Below, one piece after another: positions 50,632 to 59,202 of a stretch of DNA of 64,000 nt. The stretch covers positions 1 through 64,000 of the forward strand of contig LDXR01000013.1 in NCBI GenBank assembly GCA_001443495.1, in the 5' to 3' direction. Position numbers and translations under genes: made by a program. Position 1 is the stretch's first letter, and each line of letters opens with the position of its first letter. Source of the DNA: a candidate division NC10 bacterium CSP1-5 (GTDB lineage Bacteria > Methylomirabilota > Methylomirabilia > Methylomirabilales > CSP1-5). A model generated the notes under the pieces. It was not told where the DNA came from and made no database searches. It saw only the letters and a program-made list of their open reading frames with translations.

Positions 50632-51876
50632 ATGGTGGACGACTCTGGTCCCCGGACGCGCTGCGGCATTGACTCCGTCCAGATCGCGCGCATAGAACGT
50701 CTGCTTCGCGAGACACCCCAGGAGGACCTCCTCCGGATCTTCTCCGCGGAGGAACTCCAGGACGCCGGGGATGGAGTCGGTCGACTGGCCAGCCTCGCGG
50801 CACGGTTTGCTGCCAAAGAAGCGTGCCTGAAACTCTTTCCCCGTGAGACCGCACTCGGACAGATCGGTCCAGGGGACTTTGCGGTGGCACGCGACGGTTA
50901 CGGCGCGCCCAGCGTCGTCTATAGTCCGAAGATTCAGGAACTCCTCGATCGTTATCGGCTCAAAACGATCGCGCTCTCTCTCACGCACGACGGAGCTACC
51001 GCTTCCGCCGTCGCGGTGACCGAGCCTGCGGAGACGCGGGTGCCCCTCGCCGGCAGGCTTATCTACCATCTCCTTCCCATACGCCGTCGGGTAGTCCTCT
51101 CGAATCTCCGTCGCGTCTTCGGGGGAAAGGTCCCGGAGGAGGAGATCGTGCGGCTGGCGCAAGCCTTCTACGGGCACCTGGCCCGTTTCGTCGTCGAGTT
51201 CCTCCGCTTCCCGCTCATCCCTGCGCAGCGCCGCGCCGCCCTCGTGCGTGTAGAGAATGTCGAGGCAATTCTTCGTGCGCATGCGCTGGGGAAAGGGGTT
51301 CTCGTTCTCACCGGCCACTTCGGGAACTGGGAGTTGGCAACCGCCGCGGGGATCGCACAATTTCCCGAATACCGGGGCCGGTTCCACATCACGCGGAAAC
51401 CCCTTCGCCCCCTCTGGCTCGACAGCTTCGTCTACGGACGATCCCGTCGCGAGGGTTTCGGCGTCCTTCTTAAGAAGGGGGCGCTTGAGGCCATCCTAGA
51501 TCGGCTGGCTGCTCAGGATATCGTCGTATTCATCCTCGACCAGCACGCCGGTGGCAGGGACGGTGTGGTGGTGCAGTTCTTCGGTCATCCAGCCGGGACG
51601 TTTCGAAGCCTTGCGACCATTGCGCTTGCGACCGGGGCACCAGTGGTTCCGGCAGCGACGTGGCGTGAGGCGGATGGCCACCACGTGCTCCGGTTCGACG
51701 AGGCTCTCCCTTTGGTGGAGTGTAACGACGTTGATGAGGCGATCCGCGCGAACACACGTATGTACAATGCCGTCCTCGAGCGGTTCGTTCTCCGGCATCC
51801 CGAGCAGTGGTTCTGGATGCACCGTCGCTGGAAAGGACCTCGTTTGTCCACCAGCCATTCTTCCCCAGGCTCCTGA
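50632..51876 (+). CDS. Fusion of AcpS-type phosphopantetheinyl transferase and LpxL-type acyltransferase
   Basis: A 414-residue two-domain protein. Residues 1-125 are AcpS-like: CGIDSVQIARIERLL (metal Asp), ARFAAKEACLKLF (the F-x-KEA motif) and SLTHDGATASAVAV. Residues 135-400 are a lysophospholipid/lipid-A acyltransferase: LVLTGHFGNWELATAAG (HX4E), FILDQHAGGRDGVVVQFFG and PEQWFWMHRRWK. It would prime the cluster's carrier and transfer the finished acyl chain, like LpxXL. I know of no such fusion in characterised systems. A stop-convergent alcohol dehydrogenase follows. Confidence 0.88.
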   Translation: MVDDSGPRTRCGIDSVQIARIERLLRETPQEDLLRIFSAEELQDAGDGVGRLASLAARFAAKEACLKLFPRETALGQIGPGDFAVARDGYGAPSVVYSPKIQELLDRYRLKTIALSLTHDGATASAVAVTEPAETRVPLAGRLIYHLLPIRRRVVLSNLRRVFGGKVPEEEIVRLAQAFYGHLARFVVEFLRFPLIPAQRRAALVRVENVEAILRAHALGKGVLVLTGHFGNWELATAAGIAQFPEYRGRFHITRKPLRPLWLDSFVYGRSRREGFGVLLKKGALEAILDRLAAQDIVVFILDQHAGGRDGVVVQFFGHPAGTFRSLATIALATGAPVVPAATWREADGHHVLRFDEALPLVECNDVDEAIRANTRMYNAVLERFVLRHPEQWFWMHRRWKGPRLSTSHSSPGS

Positions 51877-51918
51877 CCGCCCTGTCCGCACGCGTTCCGG
51901 TATACACATCCTGCGATC

Positions 51919-52968
51919 CTAACGACCATGCGGGTCCGACATCGTCAGGACAGCCGCACCCCGGAGCTCTCCTCGCCGGAGACACCCCAAGGCGTCATTC
52001 ACCCGCCGAAGCCCAAAAATTCGTACCTCCGTTCTGACCGGGACTTGCGGCGCGATGGCCAGGAATTCTTCGCCATCCCTCCGCGTCAGATTGGCCACCG
52101 AGCGCACTACGCGTTCTCCCCACAACAGGCGATAGGCGAACGATGGAATATCACTCATGTGAATGCCGGCGCAGACGACGATTGCGCCTTTGGTGCTTGC
52201 GTTCAGTGCCGCCGGAAGTAGCGAACCGACCGGCGCAAAGATTATTACGCCATCTAGTTTCTCGGGTGGCAGCTCCGTCGAGTCGCCCGCCCAACTGGCC
52301 CCCAGTTGACGGGCAAACTCTTGGGCCTCGGTGTCACCCGGTTTTGTGAAGGCATAGACACGCTTCCCCTCGTACACGGCCACCTGGGCGATCACGTGGG
52401 CGGCGGCGCCAAATCCGTAAATTCCCAGTCGTTCGATATCTTTCCCGACCATCCGATACGATCGGTACCCAATGAACCCCGCGCACAACAAGGGAGCTGC
52501 CTCAGTGTCACCGTAGACTGCGGGGAGACGAAAGCAATAGCGCTGATGCGCGGCCGTGTATTCCGCATACCCCCCGTCGAGCGTATAACCGGTGAACCGC
52601 GCCTCGTTACACAGGTTTTCTTGCTCCTTCCGGCAGTAAGGGCACCGGCCGCACGTCGCACCGAGCCAGGGCACGCCAATCCGGTCACCCACGCAAAACT
52701 CTTGGACGTGCTCCCCTTTGTGAACAATGGTGCCGACGATTTCGTGTCCCGGGATCAAAGGGAGCTTTGGGTCCGGGAGTTCACCGTCCACGATATGCAG
52801 ATCCGTCCGGCAGACGCCGCAGGCCTGAACCCGAATCAGAACCTGGTCTGGACCTGGCCGAGGAACAGGTACCTCCGTCGCTCGGAGCGGCTGCCCCGGA
52901 GCCTCGAGTACCATCGCACGCATATGTGTCGGGAGCTCCATGCTTTGCGCCGCCGCGATGTCGCCCAT
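51919..52968 (-). CDS. Zinc-dependent alcohol dehydrogenase (MDR family)
   Basis: A 349-residue NAD(P)-dependent alcohol dehydrogenase. Catalytic zinc: QACGVCRTDLHIVDG and IPGHEIVGTIV; structural zinc: ATCGRCPYCRKEQENLC; cofactor loop GIYGFGAAAHVIAQVA. It resembles AdhA-type enzymes. Rhizobial acpXL clusters include an adh gene (adh2XL), but this one is convergent to the cluster, so a role there is only suggestive. The start at 52968 has AGGTGAG upstream; an ATG 11 codons earlier is possible. Confidence 0.9.
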   Translation of the reverse strand: MGDIAAAQSMELPTHMRAMVLEAPGQPLRATEVPVPRPGPDQVLIRVQACGVCRTDLHIVDGELPDPKLPLIPGHEIVGTIVHKGEHVQEFCVGDRIGVPWLGATCGRCPYCRKEQENLCNEARFTGYTLDGGYAEYTAAHQRYCFRLPAVYGDTEAAPLLCAGFIGYRSYRMVGKDIERLGIYGFGAAAHVIAQVAVYEGKRVYAFTKPGDTEAQEFARQLGASWAGDSTELPPEKLDGVIIFAPVGSLLPAALNASTKGAIVVCAGIHMSDIPSFAYRLLWGERVVRSVANLTRRDGEEFLAIAPQVPVRTEVRIFGLRRVNDALGCLRRGELRGAAVLTMSDPHGR

Positions 52969-52997
52969 AGGCTCACCTGCAGAACAGCACGATTCTC

Positions 52998-53585
52998 TCA
53001 TGACGGCCGGCGCTCCGGATGGAGCGCGCGAATCTCGGCATGCCGAAAGCAGGAAACCAGGTGGTCATTGACCATGCCGGCGGCCTGCATGAACGCATAG
53101 CAGACCGTCGAGCCGGCGAACGCAAAGCCCTGCTCCCTCAAGGCTTCACTCATCCTGTCCGACTCCCTCGTTTTGGCCGGAACTCGACGGATCGTCTTCC
53201 AGGAGTTGTGTCGCGGGCTACCGCCCACGAATTGCCACACGAAGGCATCAAACGATCCGAACCTGTCCTGGATTCGGAGAAATGCCCGGGCGTTCGTGAC
53301 CGCGGCCTCGACCTTTTGCTTGTTCCGGACGATCCCGGGATCTGCCAGCAGCCGCTCGATGTCCCGTCTCGTGTAACGGGCGATCTTCTCCGGGTCGAAG
53401 TTGGCGAACGCCTTGCGGAAATTCTTCCTCTTGTGGAGGATGATCGCCCAACTGAGACCGGCCTGAAAGGCATCCAGTACCAGGTGCTCGAATAGCTTGC
53501 GGTCGTTGTGAACGGGCACCCCCCACTCGTGATCGTGGTAGGCAATCATCAACTCACTTAGCTCGGCCCAGCAGCATCGCTTCAT
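52998..53585 (-). CDS. tag: DNA-3-methyladenine glycosylase I
   Basis: Removes 3-methyladenine from DNA. The 195-residue Tag shows the start KRCCWAELSELMIAYHDHEW, EHLVLDAFQAGLSWAIILHK, ADPGIVRNKQKVEAAVTNAR and AGMVNDHLVSCFRH with the zinc-binding Cys/His ends. The ATG at 53585 has AGGAG upstream. It lies next to an alkyltransferase-like gene: an alkylation-damage pair. Confidence 0.95.
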   Translation of the reverse strand: MKRCCWAELSELMIAYHDHEWGVPVHNDRKLFEHLVLDAFQAGLSWAIILHKRKNFRKAFANFDPEKIARYTRRDIERLLADPGIVRNKQKVEAAVTNARAFLRIQDRFGSFDAFVWQFVGGSPRHNSWKTIRRVPAKTRESDRMSEALREQGFAFAGSTVCYAFMQAAGMVNDHLVSCFRHAEIRALHPERRPS

Positions 53586-53614
53586 TGAAGCTCCTGCCAC
53601 CCGGTCCGTAGCCA

Positions 53615-53944
53615 CTATTCCGGACCTGCCCAACCGACCACGCTCAAATCCACACGCCCCTGTTGGTCAAAGCGAATGTCTTCTCCCTCGAGCAGCTGGC
53701 GTTGTCTCGCGCTCCCCTCCCCGCAACGTCGGGGACTGATCTTGCCCTGGGAATTGATGACCCGATGCCAGGGCACATCCGTATCACAGGGAAGAGCAGC
53801 CATGGCATACCCGACGGCCCGGGCCGTACACCTTCCCACGATCCTTGCAATCTGAGCATAGGTAGCTACCTGGCCGGCCGGAACGTGATGAACCGTGCTA
53901 TATATCCGATCGTAGAGGCCGTTCACGTACGCAAATCTACTCAT
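53615..53944 (-). CDS. Alkyltransferase-like protein (ATL)
   Basis: A 109-residue protein of the MGMT C-terminal fold: VPAGQVATYAQIARIVG (helix-turn-helix), ARAVGYAMAALP, then DVPWHRVINSQGKIS. In true O6-alkylguanine transferases the motif is PCHRV; here the acceptor Cys is Trp, as in ATL proteins. ATLs bind O6-alkylguanine and flag it for nucleotide excision repair without transferring the group. The ATG at 53944 follows AAAGAG. Confidence 0.92.
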   Translation of the reverse strand: MSRFAYVNGLYDRIYSTVHHVPAGQVATYAQIARIVGRCTARAVGYAMAALPCDTDVPWHRVINSQGKISPRRCGEGSARQRQLLEGEDIRFDQQGRVDLSVVGWAGPE

Positions 53945-53949
53945 TCTCT

Positions 53950-54324
53950 TTACCGCCGGATTATGAGAATCTCGAATCCACCCCTTGGACCAATGTACCA
54001 CGAGGCAAACCAACCGGTGGCGCTCACGACAAGTGATCCGGCGATTGCTGAAAAGAACCCGCTCAGCATGAAACCATCCAGGAGCCATGCAACCAGGCCC
54101 AACATCGCCGCGTTGATGACTAGAAGGAATAACCCCAGGGTCACGATGGTAATAGGGAATGTCAAAATAACAATGAGTGGACGGACGACAGCGTTGACGA
54201 TACCTAAGAGGAATGCGGCTGCCACCAGCGTCCCCATCCCAGTGATCTCCATGCCTGGAACGAGTTCCGACGCGATCCAAAGCCCCATGGCGCTGATGAA
54301 CATGCGTATGAGAAGTCCAGGCAT
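53950..54324 (-). CDS. Phage-holin family 4 / YvlD-like membrane protein
   Basis: A 124-residue protein with four hydrophobic helices and the family core LLGIVNAVVRPLIVILTFPI followed by TIVTLGLFLLVINAAML. Despite the name, these are usually chromosomal envelope proteins. It has a C-terminal PRGGFEILIIRR tail. The ATG at 54324 has AGGG upstream. It is followed after 5 bp by the ATL gene. Confidence 0.85.
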   Translation of the reverse strand: MPGLLIRMFISAMGLWIASELVPGMEITGMGTLVAAAFLLGIVNAVVRPLIVILTFPITIVTLGLFLLVINAAMLGLVAWLLDGFMLSGFFSAIAGSLVVSATGWFASWYIGPRGGFEILIIRR

Positions 54325-54417
54325 CTTAGCCTGCCCTCCACTTTCTGCAGAAGCTCGGAAGTTTACTTGACGTCCGACCGGCTGGCGAAAAGCCGTGCCG
54401 GGAAGCAAAGAGGAAGA

Positions 54418-54888
54418 TCAGCAGGTCATACCATGCTTTTCGAAGTACTGCTGGTGGTACTCCTCTGCCATGTAGAACTCCGAGGCGGGAATGATCGCGG
54501 TCGCGATCGGCTTCCTGTATCGCCCGCTCTTTTCGAGATGCGCCTTCGCAGCCTTGGCCGCAGCCTCTTGCTCGGCAGTGTAGAAGAATATCGCGGATCT
54601 GTATTGGGTACCCACGTCCGGCCCCTGTCGATTTATTTGCGTCGGATCATGGACGCCCCAGAACACGTTCAAGAGTTCCTCGTAAGAGGTCTTCGAAGGG
54701 TCGTACTCCACCTGTACGACTTCCGCATGGCCGGTCCTCCCCGAGCATACGTCTCTATACGTCGGATTCTTGGAGGAACCACCGGAGTAGCCCACCGTCG
54801 TTGATACAACCCCTTCGATTTTGCGAAACGCTGCCTCTACCCCCCAAAAACACCCTGCCCCAAACGTCGCCTTCTCAGTCATCTCCAC
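54418..54888 (-). CDS. msrA: Peptide-methionine (S)-S-oxide reductase
   Basis: Repairs oxidised methionine. A 156-residue MsrA with the catalytic motif [19 protein letters not shown] (Cys, not Sec), [29 protein letters not shown] and [17 protein letters not shown]. The C-terminal Cys (HGMTC) may resolve the sulfenic acid. Standard length. No MsrB is adjacent. Confidence 0.96.
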   Translation of the reverse strand: MEMTEKATFGAGCFWGVEAAFRKIEGVVSTTVGYSGGSSKNPTYRDVCSGRTGHAEVVQVEYDPSKTSYEELLNVFWGVHDPTQINRQGPDVGTQYRSAIFFYTAEQEAAAKAAKAHLEKSGRYRKPIATAIIPASEFYMAEEYHQQYFEKHGMTC

Positions 54889-55026
54889 ACTCCAGTGTGT
54901 TCGTCAGCGAGCGGTATATTTTTCCCTGGCCAGAATAATTATTGCAGAGCGAGCAGGATATGTCCACCGAGTCCAGCCGTTGGCTGCCGTATGGACTCGC
55001 ATGGTCACGTCAGGAGCGAATGGATC

Positions 55027-55365
55027 CTACGGGCGTTCGTCGCGATACCGTTGCTCCTGAAAAATAGTCGAGAGTTGCCAGAATCGGTTCAGGAGGCCTT
55101 CGGGGAAGATGTCCATCTCACCCTTCTTCGCGGCGCCGTTTACTTCATACATCACCCCCTTGATCTCCGCCATAGCCCGAAGAATCTCCGAATGGTCGGT
55201 CCGCTTGTCAATCAGCGACCGCAGGTCCTCGACGAGCGGAACCAACCGACGCTGGAGATGCTCGGTGTACTCCCTCTGCACCGGCGAACCTCGAAACGCA
55301 CCGAGGCTGGCGGCGACAGACTGTAACGTCTCGAGCAGCCTCTGTGCATCTTCCCAGAGCCCCAT
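55027..55365 (-). CDS. Helical protein of unknown function
   Basis: A 112-residue, mostly alpha-helical soluble protein: AQRLLETLQSVAASLGAF, YTEHLQRRLVPLVEDLRSLI, ILRAMAEIKGVMYEVNG. Its C-terminus is FPEGLLNRFWQLSTIFQEQR. No known domain recognised. It lies 23 bp downstream of the phosphodiesterase gene with a GAGG ribosome site. Confidence 0.55.
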   Translation of the reverse strand: MGLWEDAQRLLETLQSVAASLGAFRGSPVQREYTEHLQRRLVPLVEDLRSLIDKRTDHSEILRAMAEIKGVMYEVNGAAKKGEMDIFPEGLLNRFWQLSTIFQEQRYRDERP

Positions 55366-55388
55366 CGTGTCGTTTCCTCTGACAGCGG

Positions 55389-55883
55389 CTAGTCGTTCAG
55401 TTGGACGATTTCCACTTCGAGCTTGCTATCCCGGACATGTATGCGGGCCACAGATACCGGGAGGGTGAAGCGTCGGGGGCCGGCACTTCCCGGGTTCAGA
55501 AACAGGACCCCGTTTCGGTGCTCGATGCGGGGCTGGTGGGAGTGGCCACTGATCACGGCGTGGAATCCGGCGGCCCTCGGATCGAGGTCGAGGTCGCTCA
55601 CGTCATGGAGAACGTACAGATCCATTGCGGCCACCCGGACGGACTCGGCGGTGGGAAGCGTCTTTGCCCAAGGGCCTCGATCGGCATTCCCCCGCACCGC
55701 GACCACGCTCGCGATCTTGCGCAACCGGTCCAGAATCTCCGGTCCTCCGATGTCCCCCGCATGGATGATCAGGTCGCTCCCCGTAAGTTCCATGATGACC
55801 TCAGGTCGCAACAGCCCGTGCGTGTCAGAGATGACCCCCACGACGCGAGTCGCTGCCTGTTGCCCTCGATTCATCCCGGACAT
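55389..55883 (-). CDS. YfcE/MJ0936-type metallophosphodiesterase
   Basis: A 164-residue calcineurin-like phosphoesterase. VVGVISDTHGLLRPEV (DxH), LIIHAGDIGGPEILD (GD), VAVRGNADRGPWA (GNxD) and VISGHSHQPRIEHRNG (GHSH) give the complete two-metal site. Small YfcE-like enzymes hydrolyse phosphodiesters; the natural substrate is unknown. Confidence 0.92.
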   Translation of the reverse strand: MSGMNRGQQAATRVVGVISDTHGLLRPEVIMELTGSDLIIHAGDIGGPEILDRLRKIASVVAVRGNADRGPWAKTLPTAESVRVAAMDLYVLHDVSDLDLDPRAAGFHAVISGHSHQPRIEHRNGVLFLNPGSAGPRRFTLPVSVARIHVRDSKLEVEIVQLND

Positions 55884-56062
55884 TTGGCCAAACCCGAATC
55901 ACGTGGTCAGTTGAAAATACAGGTGTATCCTCGGGACCCACAGCACGCTAACCATAGCCACATCCTAGCTCATCCATCTTCGGCGCAACTGACCCTTAAG
56001 TAAAGCACCATTCCCTGATATCCTTTGTCATGCTCCTCATTCTACCAGGTAGAGGACGGGCG

Positions 56063-56305
56063 TCAGCAGTAAGAGAAGAGGCCCACTCGTATCGGGACGA
56101 TCATGGTCTTTGACCGAAAGTACATGTACCCTTCGTAGAGCGCGCAGAGAGCCCAGAGAGCCGCGGCAACCAGCGCAGCGTGCGCCGGTTTGCGGCGTCG
56201 CGAGGCGCGATAAGCGAGCCTAACGATGAGCGCTGGAACCAACGCCAGGTACGGACGTTTAATCAGGAGGACCACGGGACTGTAGAAGACCGTTAGGAAA
56301 TCCAT
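56063..56305 (-). CDS. Small membrane protein
   Basis: An 80-residue protein with hydrophobic stretches (VFYSPVVLLI, YLALVPALIVRLAYR, ALVAAALWALCALYEGYMYF) separated by a basic loop (RASRRRKPAH). It could have two or three helices. Family unknown. The gap 55884-56062 upstream shows no gene. Confidence 0.5.
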   Translation of the reverse strand: MDFLTVFYSPVVLLIKRPYLALVPALIVRLAYRASRRRKPAHAALVAAALWALCALYEGYMYFRSKTMIVPIRVGLFSYC

Positions 56306-56346
56306 CCGCGGCAGGCAGGAGCTCCGCCGCTACGTGCGCTGAGGTC

Positions 56347-56748
56347 TCATGGCACGAGAAACTTCGTTACGGCCGTTTCGGAATGCACCCAAATCACCGC
56401 ACTGAGGTCTCTGGCTCCGTAAATCCGTACTTCCCACACCCGATCGCCCTTCCGCGAAAAACCTTTGATCTCAACATCCAACTTGTGAATGGAAACCACC
56501 TTCGCCGTTTGAATTGCCCGCTTGCCACCCATCTTCTTGAAGTATGCGTCAGTCGCTAGCTTCTCGGCGTGATCCTCGGTTGACACCTTCGCTCCTGCAA
56601 TCCTCAGCGGCGCGTCGGCCGACGCCTTGACCTGTCGCAGATGACTAGTGCTCTCCGCGACCCCAGGCAGGTACACAACCATGACTACGGCAAGGACGGA
56701 GAAAATCCGCAGCAGCTTCTTCCTCCAAGGAGCCCGTGGCTCCACCAC
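56347..56748 (-). CDS. Exported protein of unknown function
   Basis: A 133-residue protein with a signal (WRKKLLRIFSVLAVVMVVYL, likely cleaved near GVAES). The mature part has KVSTEDHAEKLATDAYFKKM and a beta-rich end DRVWEVRIYGARDLSAVIWV. I set the start at the GTG at 56748, after GGGAG; the longer frame overlaps the DinB gene. Function unknown. Confidence 0.55.
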   Translation of the reverse strand: MVEPRAPWRKKLLRIFSVLAVVMVVYLPGVAESTSHLRQVKASADAPLRIAGAKVSTEDHAEKLATDAYFKKMGGKRAIQTAKVVSIHKLDVEIKGFSRKGDRVWEVRIYGARDLSAVIWVHSETAVTKFLVP

Positions 56749-56762
56749 GCGCTCCCGGCCTC

Positions 56763-57161
56763 TTATCCTGGCAGGCGTTTGCAAAGCCAGCGGATCTGGC
56801 CCCGGTGATTGATCTCGTCTTCGAATACGTGGAACCATTTGAAGTAATTGTTTGCCGGTTGACCGCCCCAAAATGGGGTCTTCTCGTACAGCCAGTCGTC
56901 ATCCCGCTTGGCAAACTCGCCCAGCGTTTTCTGCCGGACGTCCTTGAGCAGATGCAAGTAATAGGCCACTGGGCGGCCGCGAATCTCCCTTCTCGCCCTC
57001 TCGCCGAGATCAAGAAGTGCGCCCCACTCTTGTCTCTCCCTGGGAGTCAGACCTCGCCCCTCGAACGTATCAACCTGGTATGCCACCTCTACGGCAGCGA
57101 TGTGGCCCAGCAGCGCCCCGATCGTATTGCTCTCGGGGTCGTGCAGGTAGTCCGGAGACAT
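56763..57161 (-). CDS. DinB-family protein, N-terminally shortened
   Basis: A 132-residue remnant of the DinB/DUF664 four-helix fold, which binds a metal through three His: NTIGALLGHIAAVEVAY, PVAYYLHLLKDVRQKTLGEF, and FHVFEDEINHRGQIRWL (the C-terminal DxxxHRGQ signature). About 35 residues of the first helix are missing compared with relatives; the frame starts just after the thioesterase stop. Members act as metal-dependent thiol transferases. It may be non-functional. Confidence 0.7.
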   Translation of the reverse strand: MSPDYLHDPESNTIGALLGHIAAVEVAYQVDTFEGRGLTPRERQEWGALLDLGERARREIRGRPVAYYLHLLKDVRQKTLGEFAKRDDDWLYEKTPFWGGQPANNYFKWFHVFEDEINHRGQIRWLCKRLPG

Positions 57162-57172
57162 AACCCCAGGGC

Positions 57173-57643
57173 CTACGGAGCTTGGCGCCAGGTCGCGGGA
57201 ACACGCACCGCCACCACCTCTCCCCGCGCGCACTCCTCTCCCCTGGCAAAGAGCGAGCAGGTCACGATCGTCTTCTTTCCCGTCGATTCCTTGACCGACG
57301 CTCGCAAACTCACAGGGCCGTCGATCGGTGTCGGTTTGAGGTAGGCAACCTGGAGAGAGGCCGTCACGTACCAGATGCTCGGCTCCGTATCCATGGACCG
57401 CCCCTCTGCGCGGTAGGCGGCGGCAATCGCCGTGCAGATGCAATGACAATCTATAATGGTTGCGATGACTCCACCATTCAGAATGTGTTTGGGACCCGCC
57501 GCATGATACGGCCTGGGCTGCCAGGTGCAGACTGCCTGATCGCCTGACCAGTAGCTCCGTATTTGCAAGCCATGTTCGTTCAGGACCCCACAACCCCAGC
57601 AGTACCTCTCCGCGATACACTCCTGGAATGCCTGTTGAGCCAT
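57173..57643 (-). CDS. Hotdog-fold thioesterase (PaaI-like)
   Basis: A 156-residue acyl-CoA thioesterase-like protein. CIAERYCWGCGVLNEHGLQI at the start (a Cys pair typical of this subgroup), LNGGVIATIIDCHCICTAIA (the active-site helix), and VTASLQVAYLKPTPIDGPV. The ATG at 57643 has GGAGAG upstream. Substrate unknown. Confidence 0.85.
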   Translation of the reverse strand: MAQQAFQECIAERYCWGCGVLNEHGLQIRSYWSGDQAVCTWQPRPYHAAGPKHILNGGVIATIIDCHCICTAIAAAYRAEGRSMDTEPSIWYVTASLQVAYLKPTPIDGPVSLRASVKESTGKKTIVTCSLFARGEECARGEVVAVRVPATWRQAP

Positions 57644-57768
57644 CACTTTCTCTCCCGAAGAGACAGGCTCAAGGCGCCTCTCCTCATCTGTGTACTGAAT
57701 GGCGAAAGACTTTCCGCCGACCCGGGAGGCAGGCCGCCCCGTTCCTTGTTCCCACGGCGCCCGGGTCG

Positions 57769-59034
57769 TCACGCCAACAGTCGGAGGCCGGTCGCGTTCT
57801 TTTCGTAGCTGAGCGATTCGAAGTGGAGTTCGAGGTCTTTCGCGTAGCGAAAGGCCTGTTCGATTTCCTTAGAGGTGGGTCCGCGCGAGATCTCCTCGTA
57901 TTTCTTGTCGTACTTCACGCCGGAGGGATTGCAGAAGTTGTCCGGGTGGTACTGGTCCATGACATTGACCGGTACGTCCGGCATGGTCTGGGCGATCCAT
58001 TCCAGAACAGGCCGGGTGCAGCACTCCACGTGATTCGGCATGACCAGATGGCGGATGGTAAACTCCTCGCCCCAGCCGTGGATCAACTGCATATTACCCG
58101 TCACGGTCTCCCAGTACCAGGGGGTCCGCGAGAGGTTGATCGCGCATCTGCCGGGCCCGAACTTGAGATCCGGAAGCCAGACGTCCATCAGGAGCCTCAG
58201 GATCTTCATCGCCTCGGACGACATGAAGAAGTTGCTGTTCCACAGCATCGGCGCGTTGAAGGCGCCCTGGTACGTGGCGCCCTCCGGATTCCGGCGGTAG
58301 CTGGTGTAGTAGTCGCTCTTCACCCCGAGCGCCTCCCGAAGGTCCTCATTATTGGGACGCAGGTCTTCGAGCAGCGAGATCGCCTCGACGATGCTGTGCA
58401 GATGGATGGTCACCTCACCCCCGACCCAGTTCACGTTGTGGCAACCCTCCATCCGCAGAACCCAGGCCATCGTGGCGAGCGTGCGGGCAGAGACCACCTC
58501 GCCGTTGTCCTTGTCGGTGCTGATGTCGCCATTCTGGCAGAACGCGCACCGCATGTTGCAGGAGGTAAAGAAGATCGTCCCCGAGCCGAGCCGCCCCCGG
58601 TAGATCAACTCTTCGCCCGGATGGTGAAAATAGCTTGAGACGCGGGAGTCCTCGGCCAGCTTGCAGGTGCCGAATTTCGTGCCCTTTTGCCGGTCCACCC
58701 GGCAGTTCCAGCGGCAAAAGTTGCAGTGCGCGAGCATTCGGATGCTCAGCTCGCGGCAGAGGTCGACCAGATTGGGCCGTGGTCTGGGAGAGGCTGGCAG
58801 GTCATCGATGCCACGTCGGATCCGATCCCAGAGGTCCAGAAAGACGGGCGTTTTTGCCTCCAGCTCTTCCCAGAGGGCCTCTTCCGAGGCCTCACCCAAA
58901 GAAACCTCTACAGGGATGTGCCCGGCAATCCGGAATTTCGCAGGCATCCGGTTGGCGGATACCTGACGATACCACATGAGCTTTCTCCGGAGATCATCCT
59001 CGGCCCACACCCACAGGCCGTCCAACCCACCCAT
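57769..59034 (-). CDS. PflA/PflX-like radical SAM protein
   Basis: A 421-residue radical SAM enzyme of the COG1313 (PflX, AmmeMemoRadiSam-related) type. The cluster motif is FFTSCNMRCAFCQNGDIST (CxxxCxxC) near residue 160. It is preceded by a Cys-rich segment HCNFCRWNCRVDRQKGTKFG, which may bind a second metal site. LPDLKFGPG and VMDQYHPDN follow. It probably activates a partner or modifies a small substrate; the partner is not evident nearby. Confidence 0.88.
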   Translation of the reverse strand: MGGLDGLWVWAEDDLRRKLMWYRQVSANRMPAKFRIAGHIPVEVSLGEASEEALWEELEAKTPVFLDLWDRIRRGIDDLPASPRPRPNLVDLCRELSIRMLAHCNFCRWNCRVDRQKGTKFGTCKLAEDSRVSSYFHHPGEELIYRGRLGSGTIFFTSCNMRCAFCQNGDISTDKDNGEVVSARTLATMAWVLRMEGCHNVNWVGGEVTIHLHSIVEAISLLEDLRPNNEDLREALGVKSDYYTSYRRNPEGATYQGAFNAPMLWNSNFFMSSEAMKILRLLMDVWLPDLKFGPGRCAINLSRTPWYWETVTGNMQLIHGWGEEFTIRHLVMPNHVECCTRPVLEWIAQTMPDVPVNVMDQYHPDNFCNPSGVKYDKKYEEISRGPTSKEIEQAFRYAKDLELHFESLSYEKNATGLRLLA

Positions 59035-59202
59035 CGCTCTTGTGCTCCTCTTTCTCTCCGCAACCCAGGGAGGCCGCCCGGTCTTCCCCTAGCCCCTAGG
59101 AGCACGGCCTCCTGCACTTTCCTATCATAATCGGAGGTGTCCTCCCCTGCTAGAAAAAACCACGGCTCGGATCCGCCGCCGCCCCCTACCGGTGATGCAG
59201 GT

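Noticed and set aside
51919-52968. Alcohol dehydrogenase as adh2XL of the fatty-acid cluster
   Set aside because: The family fits loosely, but the gene is convergent to the cluster and looks like a general AdhA-type enzyme. Membership is not claimed.
54418-54888. MsrA as another selenoprotein
   Set aside because: The active site reads GAGCFWG with a Cys codon, and no in-frame TGA is present. The Rdx/SelW-like protein at 7847 likewise has both cysteines.
59069-59112. GGAGGCCG ... CGGCCTCC inverted repeat as a terminator
   Set aside because: The 8-bp arms are separated by a long loop and no U-run follows. It could be chance in GC-rich DNA.
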